From Nocardioidaceae bacterium (GTDB lineage Bacteria > Actinomycetota > Actinomycetes > Propionibacteriales > Nocardioidaceae): DNA of 64,000 bases. The position numbers and the translations under genes were made by a program. Location: assembly GCA_017744365.1 (NCBI GenBank), contig JAGIBL010000005.1:62001-126000 (forward strand). Reading direction: 5' to 3'. Shown in pieces: positions 46,246-54,649 of the stretch. Positions within the stretch are counted from its first letter, which is position 1. The number at the start of each line of letters is the position of its first letter. Below the pieces are notes generated by a model. That model saw only the letters and a list, made by a program, of their open reading frames with translations, searched no databases and had not been told where the DNA came from.

Positions 46246-47826
46246 CTAGCGGAGGGCCAGCACCGCCTGCGCGGCGTTGTGCCCGCCGAGCCCGCTGACC
46301 GCCCCGCCGCGCCGGGCGCCGGAGCCGCAGAGGAGCACCGAGTCGATCTCGGTGGCCACGCCCCACTGCTGCTGCGGGGTGTCCAGGGACTCGCGGTTCG
46401 AGGCCCACGGCCAGGCCAGGTCACCGTGGAAGATGTGCCCGCCGGGCATGGCCAGGTCGGCCTCCACCTCCTGCGGGATCTTCGCCTCGATGCAGAGCTT
46501 GCCGTCCGGGCCGGTCATCACGCACGACATCAGCGGCTCGACGAGCTGCTCGTCGATGGTCTCGATCGCCCGTCGTACGGCCTCCAGCTTGGCCGTCTCC
46601 GGGTCGGCGGCGAAGAGCGCCTCCGGCATGTGCAGCCCGAAGTAGGTCAGCGTGTGCGCGCCGAAGCCGGCCAGCTCGCCGAGGATCGAGGGGTCGGTGA
46701 GCGAGTGGCAGTACAGCTCGCCCGGCGGTCGCGACGGGATCCGGCCCGCGGCCGCCTCGGCGTACGAGGCCTGCAGGGCGGAGTACTCCTCGGCCACGTG
46801 GAACGTCCCGGCGAACGCCGTACGGGGGTCCTCGCCGGAGTTGAGGCGCGGCAGCCGAGAGAGCAGGAAGTTGATCTTGAGCTGGGCGCCGGACGGCTTG
46901 GTCGCCGGGTCGGGATCGCCGCCGAGCAGGATCTGCAGCACCCACGGCGCCACGTTGCCGAGCACGTACCGCGTCCGCACGCTGCGCATCTTGTCCTTGA
47001 GGCCGTCGTGCCAGGTCACCTCGGCACCGTCCGCGTCCGCCTCGATCCTGCTGACGCCGGCCGAGACGTGCACCTCGGCGCCGGCCTTGGCGGCCGCCTT
47101 GGCGAGCGCGTCGGTGACCGCGCCCATGCCGCGCACCGGCACCTTCCACTCGCCGGTCCCGTTGCCGACCAGGTGGTAGAGGAAGCAGCGGTTCTGCGCC
47201 AGGGAGGGGTCGTGCAGGTCGGCGAAGGTACCGATCAGCGCGTCGGTGGCGACCACGCCGCGGACCAGGTCGTCGGTGAACCGCCCCTCGATGAGCTGGC
47301 CGATCGGCCGTTCCACCAGCCCTGACCAGACCTCTGCGTCCTGCCCGGCCGCGACGTCGCGGGCGCGGACCAGCGGCTCGGTCAGCGTCGGTGCCACGTG
47401 GACGGCGATCTTGGCGACGTCGTCGTAGAACCGGCGCCAGGCCTCGTACTCGTCGTCGCTCCCGGTCAGCGCGCGGAACGACTCCCGGGTCGCGCGCCCC
47501 TCGTCGTGCTCGACGAGCAGGCCGAGGTTGCGGCCCTGGCGCCGGACCGGACTGTACGAGGCGGTGGCTCGTGAGCGCAGCTCGATGCCGAGGTCGAGGT
47601 CTCGGACGACCTTCTCGGGGAGCAGGGAGACCAGGTAGGAGTACCGCGACAGCCGTGCGCCCAGGCCGGGGAACGCCTCGGCGCTGACCGCCGCGCCGCC
47701 GGTGTGGTCGAGTCGCTCGAGCACCAGCACGCTCAACCCGGCTCGCGCCAGGTAGGCCGCCGCGGTCAGGCCGTTGTGCCCGCCCCCGACGACGACCACG
47801 TCATAGCTCGACTGGCGCGTCTTCAT
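46246..47826 (-). CDS. FAD-dependent oxidoreductase, phytoene desaturase/PYROXD2-like
   Basis: 526 residues from ATG 47826. The N-terminal FAD-binding Rossmann motif is VVVVGGGHNGLTAAAYLARAG with the Glu of LVLERLDHTGGAAVS at the end of the second strand. A C-terminal FAD motif, GVATEIDSVLLCGSGARRGGAVSGLGGHNAAQAVL (in part), is also complete. It resembles the family of carotenoid-type desaturases and mammalian PYROXD2 rather than a true CrtI; no other carotenoid genes are near. The cytoplasmic substrate is unknown. Confidence 0.87.
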   Translation of the reverse strand: MKTRQSSYDVVVVGGGHNGLTAAAYLARAGLSVLVLERLDHTGGAAVSAEAFPGLGARLSRYSYLVSLLPEKVVRDLDLGIELRSRATASYSPVRRQGRNLGLLVEHDEGRATRESFRALTGSDDEYEAWRRFYDDVAKIAVHVAPTLTEPLVRARDVAAGQDAEVWSGLVERPIGQLIEGRFTDDLVRGVVATDALIGTFADLHDPSLAQNRCFLYHLVGNGTGEWKVPVRGMGAVTDALAKAAAKAGAEVHVSAGVSRIEADADGAEVTWHDGLKDKMRSVRTRYVLGNVAPWVLQILLGGDPDPATKPSGAQLKINFLLSRLPRLNSGEDPRTAFAGTFHVAEEYSALQASYAEAAAGRIPSRPPGELYCHSLTDPSILGELAGFGAHTLTYFGLHMPEALFAADPETAKLEAVRRAIETIDEQLVEPLMSCVMTGPDGKLCIEAKIPQEVEADLAMPGGHIFHGDLAWPWASNRESLDTPQQQWGVATEIDSVLLCGSGARRGGAVSGLGGHNAAQAVLALR

Positions 47827-47915
47827 GACCAGAACCGTAGTCCGTTTCGGTGCATAACCACCCCCGGGCGCGCCTCGTTGACCTGGCATCGCGCACACAC
47901 GGGGGTGAGATCGCG

Positions 47916-48284
47916 ATGACCTGGGGTCGGCGAGAGCCGCGGCCGTTCGGCTGGTACGTGGCGCGCACGATGATCCCGCGCGCGGTGGTCTTCGCCGCGC
48001 TCGCCGCGGCCATGCTCGTGGGCGAGGCGCTCGCCTCCGACCCGCTCGCGGTCCGGGTCGCCGACGAGCCGGCGATGGCGCCGTCCTGGACGGCCGCGGA
48101 CGCGACCGCCAACCCGTCCTGCCTGCCGTCGGAGGCGTGGACCCCGGGGGTCCCGGCTGCGGCCCTGGTGGTGTACCGGGTCGGCGACACCAGCGGCGTG
48201 CGGATGCCCTTCGACACCGCCTGGGCACGCAACCACGACGAGACCGAGGTCAACGACGTGTGGGTGGTCGGGGTGTGTCCCTGA
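47916..48284 (+). CDS. small membrane-anchored protein of unknown function
   Basis: 122 residues from ATG 47916 (GGGGGTGAG upstream); a GTG at 47850 would add 22 residues. One membrane segment (MIPRAVVFAALAAAMLVGEALA), then an exported domain of about 80 residues with two cysteines (PSCLPS, VGVCP). The mature part (WTPGVPAAALVVYRVGDTSGVRMPFDTAW, in part) has no recognisable motif. It stands alone between the oxidoreductase and the pirin gene. Confidence 0.65.
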   Translation: MTWGRREPRPFGWYVARTMIPRAVVFAALAAAMLVGEALASDPLAVRVADEPAMAPSWTAADATANPSCLPSEAWTPGVPAAALVVYRVGDTSGVRMPFDTAWARNHDETEVNDVWVVGVCP

Positions 48285-48296
48285 AGCCTGGGGGTC

Positions 48297-48318
48297 TTGA
48301 AATAAGTTGAATCTTGAA
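48297..48318 (+). promoter_or_regulatory. triple TTGAA repeat upstream of the pirin gene
   Basis: TTGAA occurs at 48297-48301, 48307-48311 and 48314-48318, in a strikingly AT-rich patch (about 48296-48325) 15 bases before the pirin start. It is likely part of the promoter or a regulator site. No ribosome site of note follows, so the transcript may be short-leadered. Confidence 0.5.
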
Positions 48319-48332
48319 TTAGTTTTCGAGAC

Positions 48333-49313
48333 ATGCCAGCAGTCACCGTTGACGACCTGACCGTCCTCCACCGTCTCCCGGTCCCCGGGCTCGGCGACAC
48401 GGTCCGCCCTGTCAAGCAGGTCATCGATGCCCCCTCGGGCTACGAGGGCGAAGGGTTCCCCGTACGACGGGCCTTCGCCGGCGTCGACCTGCGTGACCTC
48501 GACCCGTTCGTCCACATGGACCAGATGGGTGAGGTCGAGTACGCCCCCGGCGAGCCGAAGGGCACGCCGTGGCACCCGCACCGAGGCTTCGAGACCGTCA
48601 CCTACATCATCGACGGCGTCTTCGACCACCACGACAGCCACGGTGGCGGCGGCACCATCACCAACGGCGACACCCAGTGGATGACCGCCGGCTCCGGCCT
48701 GCTCCACATCGAGGCGCCGCCGGAGTGGCTGGTCCAGGCCGGCGGCCTGTTCCACGGCATCCAGCTCTGGGTGAACCTGCCCTCGCACGCCAAGTGGAAC
48801 GACCCGCACTACCAGGACATCCGCTCTGCCCAGGTCGGGCTGGCCACCAGCGCGGACGCCGGCGCCCTGGTCCGGGTGATCGCGGGCCACGTCGGCGAGA
48901 CCGCGGGTCCGGGGTCGACGTACACACCGATGACGATGGTGCACGCCACCGTCGAGGCCGGCGCCCGGCTGGACCTGCCCTGGGACCCGGCGTACAACGC
49001 GCTGGTCTACGTCCTCTCCGGCCACGGCACCGTCGGGCTCGAGCAGAAGCCGCTGCGGATGGGCAACCTCGCCGTGCTCGGCGCCGGTGACTTCGTCACC
49101 GTCGAGGGCGCTACCCGGCACGACTCCCGGACGCCGTCGTTCGACGTGCTGATCCTGGGTGGCCAGCCGATCCGCGAGCCGATCGCGTGGGCCGGGCCGT
49201 TCGTGATGAACACCAAGGCCGAGGTGCAGCAGGCGTTCGAGGACTTCCAGAAGGGCCGCCTCGGGGTGATCCCGAGCGTGCACAACGCGCCCACGGACCT
49301 GCAGGAGCGCTGA
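48333..49313 (+). CDS. pirin family protein
   Basis: 326 residues, bicupin. The N-terminal cupin has the metal-ligand block TPWHPHRGFETVTYIIDG (two His, one Glu further on) and the fourth ligand in LHIEAPPEW; GVFDHHDSHGG separates them. The C-terminal cupin has lost these ligands but retains ALVYVLSGHGTVG. Pirins are iron-binding proteins, some with quercetinase activity; function here is open. The tail includes VMNTKAEVQQAFEDFQKGRLG, typical of the family. Preceded by an AT-rich TTGAA repeat and followed by a hairpin terminator. Confidence 0.93.
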   Translation: MPAVTVDDLTVLHRLPVPGLGDTVRPVKQVIDAPSGYEGEGFPVRRAFAGVDLRDLDPFVHMDQMGEVEYAPGEPKGTPWHPHRGFETVTYIIDGVFDHHDSHGGGGTITNGDTQWMTAGSGLLHIEAPPEWLVQAGGLFHGIQLWVNLPSHAKWNDPHYQDIRSAQVGLATSADAGALVRVIAGHVGETAGPGSTYTPMTMVHATVEAGARLDLPWDPAYNALVYVLSGHGTVGLEQKPLRMGNLAVLGAGDFVTVEGATRHDSRTPSFDVLILGGQPIREPIAWAGPFVMNTKAEVQQAFEDFQKGRLGVIPSVHNAPTDLQER

Positions 49314-49331
49314 GCCCGCACGGACGAGGCC

Positions 49332-49366
49332 GAGCCCCGGGCGTACCCCCGCGGTGCCCGGGGCTC
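49332..49366. terminator. hairpin terminator between convergent genes
   Basis: Perfect 11-bp stem GAGCCCCGGGC (49332-49342) / GCCCGGGGCTC (49356-49366), 13-base loop, no T-run. It lies 19 bases after the pirin stop and 40 bases from the next, convergent stop. Confidence 0.7.
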
Positions 49367-49406
49367 AGCGTCTCGAGGCGTCGCGCCGCTGCCGCAGACC
49401 GGCAGA

Positions 49407-49883
49407 TCAGTGCGGCAACAGCGGCGCGACGGTCAGGGTGAACGCCCACGCGGGACGCTGCTCACGGTTCTGCTGGACGAACCGGTGCGCCACCGTGAGC
49501 GCCTCCAGCCCGGTCGGGAACGGGCCGTCGTACCGGATGGCCCCGGTGCCGGCGTCCCTCGTGATGAGCACGTGCGGGACCGCGGGGGAGCCCGGCAGCC
49601 CGGTCTCCTGGCCCGCCCGGCGCAGCAGCAGGTCGGCCGCGCTCGTCGACATCCGGGCCAGGTCCTCGACGGGGTAGGCGCCCGGGCGGCTGGGTCCGTC
49701 CTGGATCGGGGGAGGCCCGAATCCAGGGGCGTGGGCGCCGTACTCGTGGAAGCCCGGTGGGCAGGTGCAGTCCGCGTCGTCGGCGATGCGCACGTGCCGC
49801 CCGGGCAGGCTGGAGCCGCGCTTGCTCGCCCGGCCCTTCTTGCGGTGCCGGGGCTCGCTCAACTGCTTGTCGTTGCTGTTCAC
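49407..49883 (-). CDS. uncharacterised protein, paralog of the protein at 61644-61937
   Basis: 158 residues from GTG 49883 with ribosome site CAGGAG. A basic, low-complexity N-terminus (RHRKKGRASKRGSS) precedes a segment with two close cysteines (DCTCPPGFHEYG) and a C-terminal domain of about 80 residues: LITRDAGTGAIRYDGPFPTGLEAL, in part, then FTLTVAPLLPH. That domain matches the small protein at 61644-61937 (VICRDLCTGATSYEGPYDDGL, VAPLL). No known family is recognised; it is predicted cytoplasmic. Confidence 0.75.
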   Translation of the reverse strand: MNSNDKQLSEPRHRKKGRASKRGSSLPGRHVRIADDADCTCPPGFHEYGAHAPGFGPPPIQDGPSRPGAYPVEDLARMSTSAADLLLRRAGQETGLPGSPAVPHVLITRDAGTGAIRYDGPFPTGLEALTVAHRFVQQNREQRPAWAFTLTVAPLLPH

Positions 49884-50008
49884 GGGTCTCCTGGAGGGAC
49901 GCGGACACTCGAAGAGACAGACACCGAACGAGCCGCACGATTACGCGGGAGTCGGCATGACCTGGGTCACACTCCGCGTTGACCGGCCCGGGCGACCCGG
50001 ACATGGCG

Positions 50009-50034
50009 AAGGCCCCTCCGCGTGGAGGGGCCTT
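50009..50034 (-). terminator. hairpin downstream of tRNA-His
   Basis: Perfect 11-bp stem AAGGCCCCTCC (50009-50019) / GGAGGGGCCTT (50024-50034) with a 4-base loop, seven bases after the tRNA 3' end on the minus strand. It has no long T-run on that strand. Confidence 0.8.
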
Positions 50035-50041
50035 CTCTCGG

Positions 50042-50115
50042 GGTGAGTGACGGGACTTGAACCCGCGACCACCTGGACCACAACCAGGTGCTCTACCAGC
50101 TGAGCTACACCCACC
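50042..50115 (-). tRNA. tRNA-His (GUG anticodon)
   Basis: Minus strand. Acceptor GTGGGTG/CACTCAC plus the extra G at position -1 paired with C73, the identity element of tRNA-His. Anticodon loop TTGTGGT, T-loop TTCAAGT. It lies 46 bases downstream of orn on the same strand. Confidence 0.97.
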
Positions 50116-50161
50116 GTGAACCCGCTTCTGCGAGCGGGCCAGAGGAGAGTGTAGCGGTAGT

Positions 50162-50791
50162 TCAGGACTCCTCTGACACCGGTTTCGCTCCGGTCAGGGA
50201 GCCCTGGTAGCGCGCGGCGATCCGCTTGGCCTCGTCGCTGTCCGGGCCGGGCTGCGGCACGAACACGGCGTCGCGGTAGAAGCGCAGCTCCTCGATGCTC
50301 TCCCGGATGTCGGCCAGCGCGCGGTGCCCGCCGGACTTGGCCGGCGCGTTGAAGTAGGTGCGCGGGTACCAGCGCCGGGACAGCTCCTTGATCGAGGAGA
50401 CGTCCACGATCCGGTAGTGCAGGAAGGCCTCCAGCTCGGGCATGTCCCGGGCCAGGAAGCTGCGGTCGGTGGCCACCGTGTTGCCGGCCAGCGGCGGCTT
50501 GCTGCCCTCGGGGCAGTGCTCGCGGACGTAGGCGAGCACCTGGGCCTGCGCCTCCTCGAGGCTGGTGCCGGTGGCCAGCTCGTCGAGCAGCCCCGACCGG
50601 GTGTGCATCTCGGTGACGAACGGGACCATCTGCGAGAGCGCCTCCGGTGGTGGCGCGATCACGATGTCGACGCCGTCGCCGAGGACGTTCAGGTCGAAGT
50701 CGGTCACCAGCGCCGCCACCTCGATCAGCGCGTCGGCGCGGAGGTCGAGGCCGGTCATCTCACAGTCGATCCACACGAGTCGGTCGTTCAC
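50162..50791 (-). CDS. orn: oligoribonuclease
   Basis: 209 residues. DEDDh exonuclease that degrades 2-5 nt RNAs and pGpG. Motifs: Exo [12 protein letters not shown] (Asp and Glu), Exo II region with [20 protein letters not shown], Exo [20 protein letters not shown] with the catalytic His and Asp. The C-terminal 25 residues after FYRDAVF are an actinobacterial extension. It is followed by tRNA-His on the same strand, an arrangement common in actinobacteria. Confidence 0.96.
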   Translation of the reverse strand: MNDRLVWIDCEMTGLDLRADALIEVAALVTDFDLNVLGDGVDIVIAPPPEALSQMVPFVTEMHTRSGLLDELATGTSLEEAQAQVLAYVREHCPEGSKPPLAGNTVATDRSFLARDMPELEAFLHYRIVDVSSIKELSRRWYPRTYFNAPAKSGGHRALADIRESIEELRFYRDAVFVPQPGPDSDEAKRIAARYQGSLTGAKPVSEES

Positions 50792-50867
50792 GAGGCGTGA
50801 GCCTACTCAGGTGCGTCTCAGGGCCGGGCTCACCGAGTTCTCAGGCAGCGTGCCTAGGTTGAGCCGC

Positions 50868-51356
50868 ATGTCGCGCTGGCTCGGTCTCGCCGCCCGCCTC
50901 TTGGTGGGTGGCGTCTGGCTGTACGCCGGCCTGCTCAAGGTCGGCGACCCGGCCACCAGCGTGACCGCGGTGCGGGCCTACCAGCTGCTCCCGTACGACG
51001 TCGCCGAGACCGTCGGCCGGGTGCTGCCGATGCTCGAGGTGGTGCTCGGCGCGTGCCTGCTGCTCGGTCTGCTGACCCGGTTCGCCGGCGGGCTCTCCGC
51101 ACTGCTGCAGGTCGCGTTCGTGATCGGGATCGTCTCGGTGTGGAGCCGTGGCATCGAGATCAGCTGCGGCTGCTTCGGCAGCGGCGGCCCGGACCCGGAC
51201 GCGTTCTCGAAGTACCCCTGGGAGATCGCCCGCGACGTCGGGCTGTTCGCGCTGTCGGCCTTCCTGGTCTGGCGGCCGCGGACGCCGTACGCCGTGGACG
51301 GCCTCCTCTTCCCCCCGACCAGTCAGGACCAGGACCTTGTCGAAGCAGAGTCGTGA
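50868..51356 (+). CDS. MauE/DoxX-like membrane protein
   Basis: 162 residues from ATG 50868. Four membrane helices (about 4-20, 45-65, 72-93, 122-140). Between the third and fourth is ISCGCFGSGGPDPD, the CxCFG motif of MauE/DoxX-type redox proteins that cooperate with periplasmic thioredoxin folds. The next gene encodes a DsbA-like protein and begins inside this one, so the pair probably works together in disulfide chemistry outside the membrane. Confidence 0.87.
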   Translation: MSRWLGLAARLLVGGVWLYAGLLKVGDPATSVTAVRAYQLLPYDVAETVGRVLPMLEVVLGACLLLGLLTRFAGGLSALLQVAFVIGIVSVWSRGIEISCGCFGSGGPDPDAFSKYPWEIARDVGLFALSAFLVWRPRTPYAVDGLLFPPTSQDQDLVEAES

Positions 51357-52074
51357 CCAGGGCCGGACCGAGCGCGCCGCCGCCGTCCGTGCCGCCCAGG
51401 AGCGCAAGGAGCGCAATCGCCGGATCGGCCTGATCGCGGCCATCGTGGTGCTGCTCGGCGCGATCGTCGCCGGCGGTGCGTGGTACTCCGCGGGCGGGTC
51501 GGACAAGCCCGGTACGACGGCCGACCCGGCCGTGGCCGCGACACCGACCGCGATCGTCGTGGGGGAGGCGAGCGCGCCGGTGAAGCTGACCGTCTACGAG
51601 GACTTCCTGTGCCCGTTCTGCCGCCAGCTGGAGAGCGAGACCCGCGACTTCCTGCGGGAGAGTGCCGCGAGCGGGAAGGTGCAGGTCACCTACCAGCCGA
51701 TCAACCTGCTGCAGCAGTACGAGTACTCGGCCCGCGCGCTCAACGTCTGGGCGGCGGTGCTCGAGAACGGCACCCCCAAGCAGGCGCTGGCGCTGCACGA
51801 CCTGCTTTACGAGCACCAGCCCTACGAGACCGACTCCGAGAGCGTCAGCGACGCCGACCTGGCCGCGCTGGTCGAGAAGGCCGGCGCGACCGGGAGCACC
51901 GTCACCGCGGCGACGAAGACCCGCGACGAGGCGTTCTTCGCGGCCGCGGCGAAGGTGATGAGCGACGCGAAGGTGCAGGGCACCCCGACCGTGGTCCTCG
52001 ACGGCAAGGAGGTGTCCGGCGCGAGTGTGTCCGACCTGGTCAGCCAGATCGAGCGGGCGGTCGGCGACGCGTGA
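51337..52074 (+). CDS. membrane-anchored DsbA-like thioredoxin-fold protein
   Basis: 245 residues from TTG 51337 (AGGACC upstream), overlapping the preceding gene by 20 bases; the following residues SKQSRDQGRTERAAAVRAAQ form the cytoplasmic stub. One membrane anchor (RIGLIAAIVVLLGAIVAGGAW, in part), then a DsbA domain with active site DFLCPFCRQLE and the cis-proline segment VQGTPTVVLDGKEV. It would oxidise or isomerise exported proteins, recycled perhaps by the MauE-like partner. The class is the Mtb-like DsbA group with Ala-rich helical insert. Confidence 0.9.
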   Translation: MSKQSRDQGRTERAAAVRAAQERKERNRRIGLIAAIVVLLGAIVAGGAWYSAGGSDKPGTTADPAVAATPTAIVVGEASAPVKLTVYEDFLCPFCRQLESETRDFLRESAASGKVQVTYQPINLLQQYEYSARALNVWAAVLENGTPKQALALHDLLYEHQPYETDSESVSDADLAALVEKAGATGSTVTAATKTRDEAFFAAAAKVMSDAKVQGTPTVVLDGKEVSGASVSDLVSQIERAVGDA

Positions 52075-52089
52075 GGCCATGATGTTCCG

Positions 52090-53109
52090 GTGACCGATCT
52101 CGCCGCGTTCATCCAGGGCCTGCCGAAGGCCGAGCTGCACGTCCACCACGTCGGGTCCGCATCACCGCGGATCGTCGCCGAGCTGGCCGCCCGGCACCCC
52201 GGCGTGGTGCCGGCCGACGAGGACGCGCTGGCCGACTTCTTCGCCTTCCGCGACTTCGCGCACTTCATCGAGGTCTACCTGGCGGTGGTCGACCTGATCC
52301 GGACTCCCGAGGACATCCGGATGCTCACCTACGAGGTGGCCCGGGAGATGGCCGGGACGCAGACGCTGCGCTACGCCGAGCTCACCTGCACGCCGTACAC
52401 GTCGGTGATCCGGGGGATCCCCATCGAGGCGTACGGCGAGGCCATCGAGGACGCCCGCGTCGCCGCCGAGCGCGACTTCGGGCTGCGGCTGCGCTGGATC
52501 TACGACATCCCCGGCGAGAGCGGCCTACCCGCCGCGGACGCCACCCTGGAGTACGCGCTGGAGCACCCGACCGACGGCCTGGTCGCGTTCGGGCTGGGCG
52601 GGCCCGAGGTGGGGGTGCCGCGGCCGCAGTTCGAGCCGCACTTCGCCGCTGCCCGGGCGGCCGGGCTGCACAGCGTGCCGCACGCGGGCGAGACCACCGG
52701 GCCGCAGACGGTCTGGGACGCGCTGAGCCTGCTCGGCGCCGAGCGGATCGGGCACGGCACCTCGGCGGCTCAGGACCCGGCCCTGCTCGAGCACCTGGCC
52801 GCGACCGGGATCCCGCTGGAGGTGTGCCCGTCCTCGAACATCGCCACCCGCGCGGTGGCCACGCTGGCCGAGCACCCGATCACCGCGTTCCGCGACGCCG
52901 GCGTCGTGGTCACGGTGAACAGCGACGACCCGCCGATGTTCGGCACCACGCTCAACCGGGAGTACGAGATCGCCGCGGACCTGCTCGGCCTGGACGCCGC
53001 CGGCGTGGCGGACCTGGCCAGGACGGCGGTGGACGCTTCTTTCGCCGAGGAGGAGTACAAGGCGGACCTGCGTCAGCAGATCGACGCCTACCTGGCCGGG
53101 AACGTGTAA
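52090..53109 (+). CDS. add: adenosine deaminase family protein
   Basis: 339 residues from GTG 52090. Zinc and catalytic residues: His17 and His19 in AELHVHHVGSA, His in SVPHAGETTGP (with the catalytic Glu), His in ERIGHGT and Asp-Asp in VNSDDPPMFGT. The first motif reads HVHHVGSA in place of the usual HLHLEGSL. That places it among adenosine-deaminase-like enzymes that are somewhat diverged, so adenine or an aminofutalosine-type substrate cannot be excluded. It follows the DsbA gene by 15 bases and has a hairpin terminator right after the stop. Confidence 0.88.
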   Translation: MTDLAAFIQGLPKAELHVHHVGSASPRIVAELAARHPGVVPADEDALADFFAFRDFAHFIEVYLAVVDLIRTPEDIRMLTYEVAREMAGTQTLRYAELTCTPYTSVIRGIPIEAYGEAIEDARVAAERDFGLRLRWIYDIPGESGLPAADATLEYALEHPTDGLVAFGLGGPEVGVPRPQFEPHFAAARAAGLHSVPHAGETTGPQTVWDALSLLGAERIGHGTSAAQDPALLEHLAATGIPLEVCPSSNIATRAVATLAEHPITAFRDAGVVVTVNSDDPPMFGTTLNREYEIAADLLGLDAAGVADLARTAVDASFAEEEYKADLRQQIDAYLAGNV

Positions 53110-53138
53110 GGCCAGGCGGTCTCATACTCCGCCTGGCC
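53110..53138 (+). terminator. terminator after adenosine deaminase gene
   Basis: Perfect 10-bp stem GGCCAGGCGG (53110-53119) / CCGCCTGGCC (53129-53138) with a 9-base loop, directly adjoining the stop codon; only a weak T-run (CCTTTG) follows. Confidence 0.85.
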
Positions 53139-53629
53139 CACACCTTTGTACGACAGTCGCCGGGCCGAGCCTGGCCACGACACGCGTACGGCGTGGTGCG
53201 GATCACCGAGGAGCGGGTGAATTCGGCGGAAAGACAGCGACACGCGGTCTCGGCTCTTGGGGGCAGGAGGCGAGACCGCGTGTCAGGGCAGAGGATGCCG
53301 AAACGAACGGACAGGTGTCTGTAGCCCGATGGGCCTAGGTGTCGTTCGTCCGTTCCGGTGCCCACAGACGAGCCCGCCCCGTCGTGTGCGGAACGACGAG
53401 GCGGGTCAGTGGTGTCGTGGAGCGCCTGGGAATGGGGGGACGCTCCGTTCTGGGGTGACCGTGTCTTACCCGGCCCTCGGCAGGGCCAAACATCGTCACT
53501 GAGAACTTTTTGGGTTCCGTTCTCGGCGCCTGTCAGCCGAGCTGTCTCGTGTGCCGAGACGTGCGCGCAATGCACGGTCTGTGATTCCCGTCCGCCCGGG
53601 TAGCAATCCCTACCCGAGAGGAACGCGCC
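53139..53629. other. 490-bp stretch without a convincing gene, rich in hairpins
   Basis: No reading frame here has coding character. It contains several inverted repeats: a perfect 14-bp pair GACACGCGGTCTCG (53239-53252) / CGAGACCGCGTGTC (53271-53284); GAACGGAC (53305-53312) / GTCCGTTC (53348-53355); a 13-bp pair with one mismatch at 53373-53385 / 53393-53405; and CGGGTAG/CTACCCG at 53598-53604/53611-53617, just before the ribosome site of the following gene. It could hold a structured RNA or be the remnant of an inserted element. No tRNA, terminal repeat or integrase is present. Confidence 0.55.
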
Positions 53630-54350
53630 GTGCGCCGAATCATCCTGGTAACACTTGCCTTGTTCATCGCCCTGGCAGCCCCCAACCCGTCGGCTGGGGC
53701 TCAGCCCTCCCCCGACAGGTGGTCCCGCACCGTCGCAGGCAGCACGACGACGGTGACCTACATGGCGTTCATCCCGCAGTCTCGGCTCGACGCTCCGGTT
53801 GTCCTGGGCAAGGCCCTGTGTGAGTACGGGAAGGGTTACCAGTTCGGCGGTGGCGGGCACACCAAGTTCGACTGGGCTTCGTCGGAGTACCGCGTCGCGC
53901 TCAACGCCGTGATCGACTGAAAGGCCGAGAAGGTCGCGGGCTACAAGAGCGTCCATGCCACCCACGTGTACAAGAAGAGCACCGGTCGGCTTGTTGCCCA
54001 AAGAACGGCGAGCAGCAAGGAGATGTATGCGAAGGCCCTGGGCCGGGGCACGCGGGCTGGATCGCGCTACGTCGACGTCCGCATGGTTGTGCAGGCCACG
54101 AACCCGTTCTGCCACATGCCGGTCAAGGGCCGCGATCAACGGAGCGCTGACCATGCGCCTGTACAAGAACGGATGGTGGGAGATCCGCTCGGGAGCCATC
54201 CGGCAGATGCCTAATACCTACATCTACATCTACAACAGGAGCCATGTGTCGGACGTCAAGAAGATCAAGTACCAATCGGCCCTGTGCCTCGTCGGGGCGG
54301 TCGCCTGCGATCTGGTGAACCTCACCGGCTATACGGGCGACTTCTCCTGA
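53630..54350 (+). pseudogene. decayed secreted-protein gene (in-frame TGA and a frameshift)
   Basis: GTG 53630 with ribosome site GAGAGGA begins a signal peptide (IILVTLALFIALAAPNPSAGA) and an exported domain. The frame hits TGA at 53918-53920, but the same frame continues with protein-like sequence (KAEKVAGYKSVHATHVYKKS, VVQATNPFCHMPVKG) until about 54130, after which coding continues in the +1 frame (AINGALTMRLYKNGWWEIRSG, YIYIYNRSHVSDVKKIKY) to the stop at 54348-54350. Joined, the parts make one protein of about 235 residues. The TGA could have been TGG (Trp). Family unknown. Codon use is less GC-biased than in neighbours, which suggests acquired DNA. Confidence 0.75.
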
Positions 54351-54577
54351 GCGTGAGCGCCGCCGGATGCGATCCGGCGGCGCTTTCGCATTCTCGATGC
54401 CGCAGCGTAAACGCAACCGATCACGCACACGGCCACGGTCATGAGCGCATAGGTGGCTCCGACGGCCGCCATTGCAGCGACAGTGACGAGAACGACGATC
54501 AAGCCGACGAACAGTGCCATCGTCGCGAGTGCTAACGGGAGCACCCGTTGACTTGGTGTCCGTGTTGGGCCATTCAT
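54329..54577 (-). CDS. possible small two-helix membrane protein
   Basis: 82 residues if started at ATG 54577 (ATG 54595 or 54613 are alternatives); no good ribosome site precedes any of them. Two hydrophobic segments (VLPLALATMALFVGLIVVLV, in part, and TYALMTVAVCVIGCVYAA) and a basic C-terminus. Its 3' part runs through the hairpin at 54357-54383 and it overlaps the end of the decayed gene, so it may be spurious; the hydrophobic pattern is the only support. Confidence 0.4.
   Translation of the reverse strand: MNGPTRTPSQRVLPLALATMALFVGLIVVLVTVAAMAAVGATYALMTVAVCVIGCVYAAASRMRKRRRIASGGAHAQEKSPV
54357..54386 (+). terminator. terminator after the decayed gene
   Basis: Perfect 12-bp stem GCGCCGCCGGAT (54357-54368) / ATCCGGCGGCGC (54372-54383), 3-base loop, then TTT. 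It lies seven bases after the stop at 54350. Its intactness suggests that the gene decayed recently. Confidence 0.85.
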
Positions 54578-54649
54578 GCCGTTCAGTCTAGGCATCGGAG
54601 TTCGCCCGCCCATGCGGTGCGGCGTACCGGTGACCGCAAATCTTTCGGC

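Noticed and set aside
46246-48228. Start of the oxidoreductase upstream of 47826
   Set aside because: The extra N-terminal stretch is Arg/Pro-rich, overlaps the opposite-strand gene, and precedes the FAD-binding motif that normally begins close to the start.
53139-53629. Small open frames of about 81 codons on the plus strand
   Set aside because: No ribosome sites, no coding bias, and they run through perfect inverted repeats.
53918-53920. TGA as a selenocysteine codon
   Set aside because: No selenoprotein motif surrounds it, no SECIS-like element was evident, and a second lesion (frameshift) lies downstream in the same gene.
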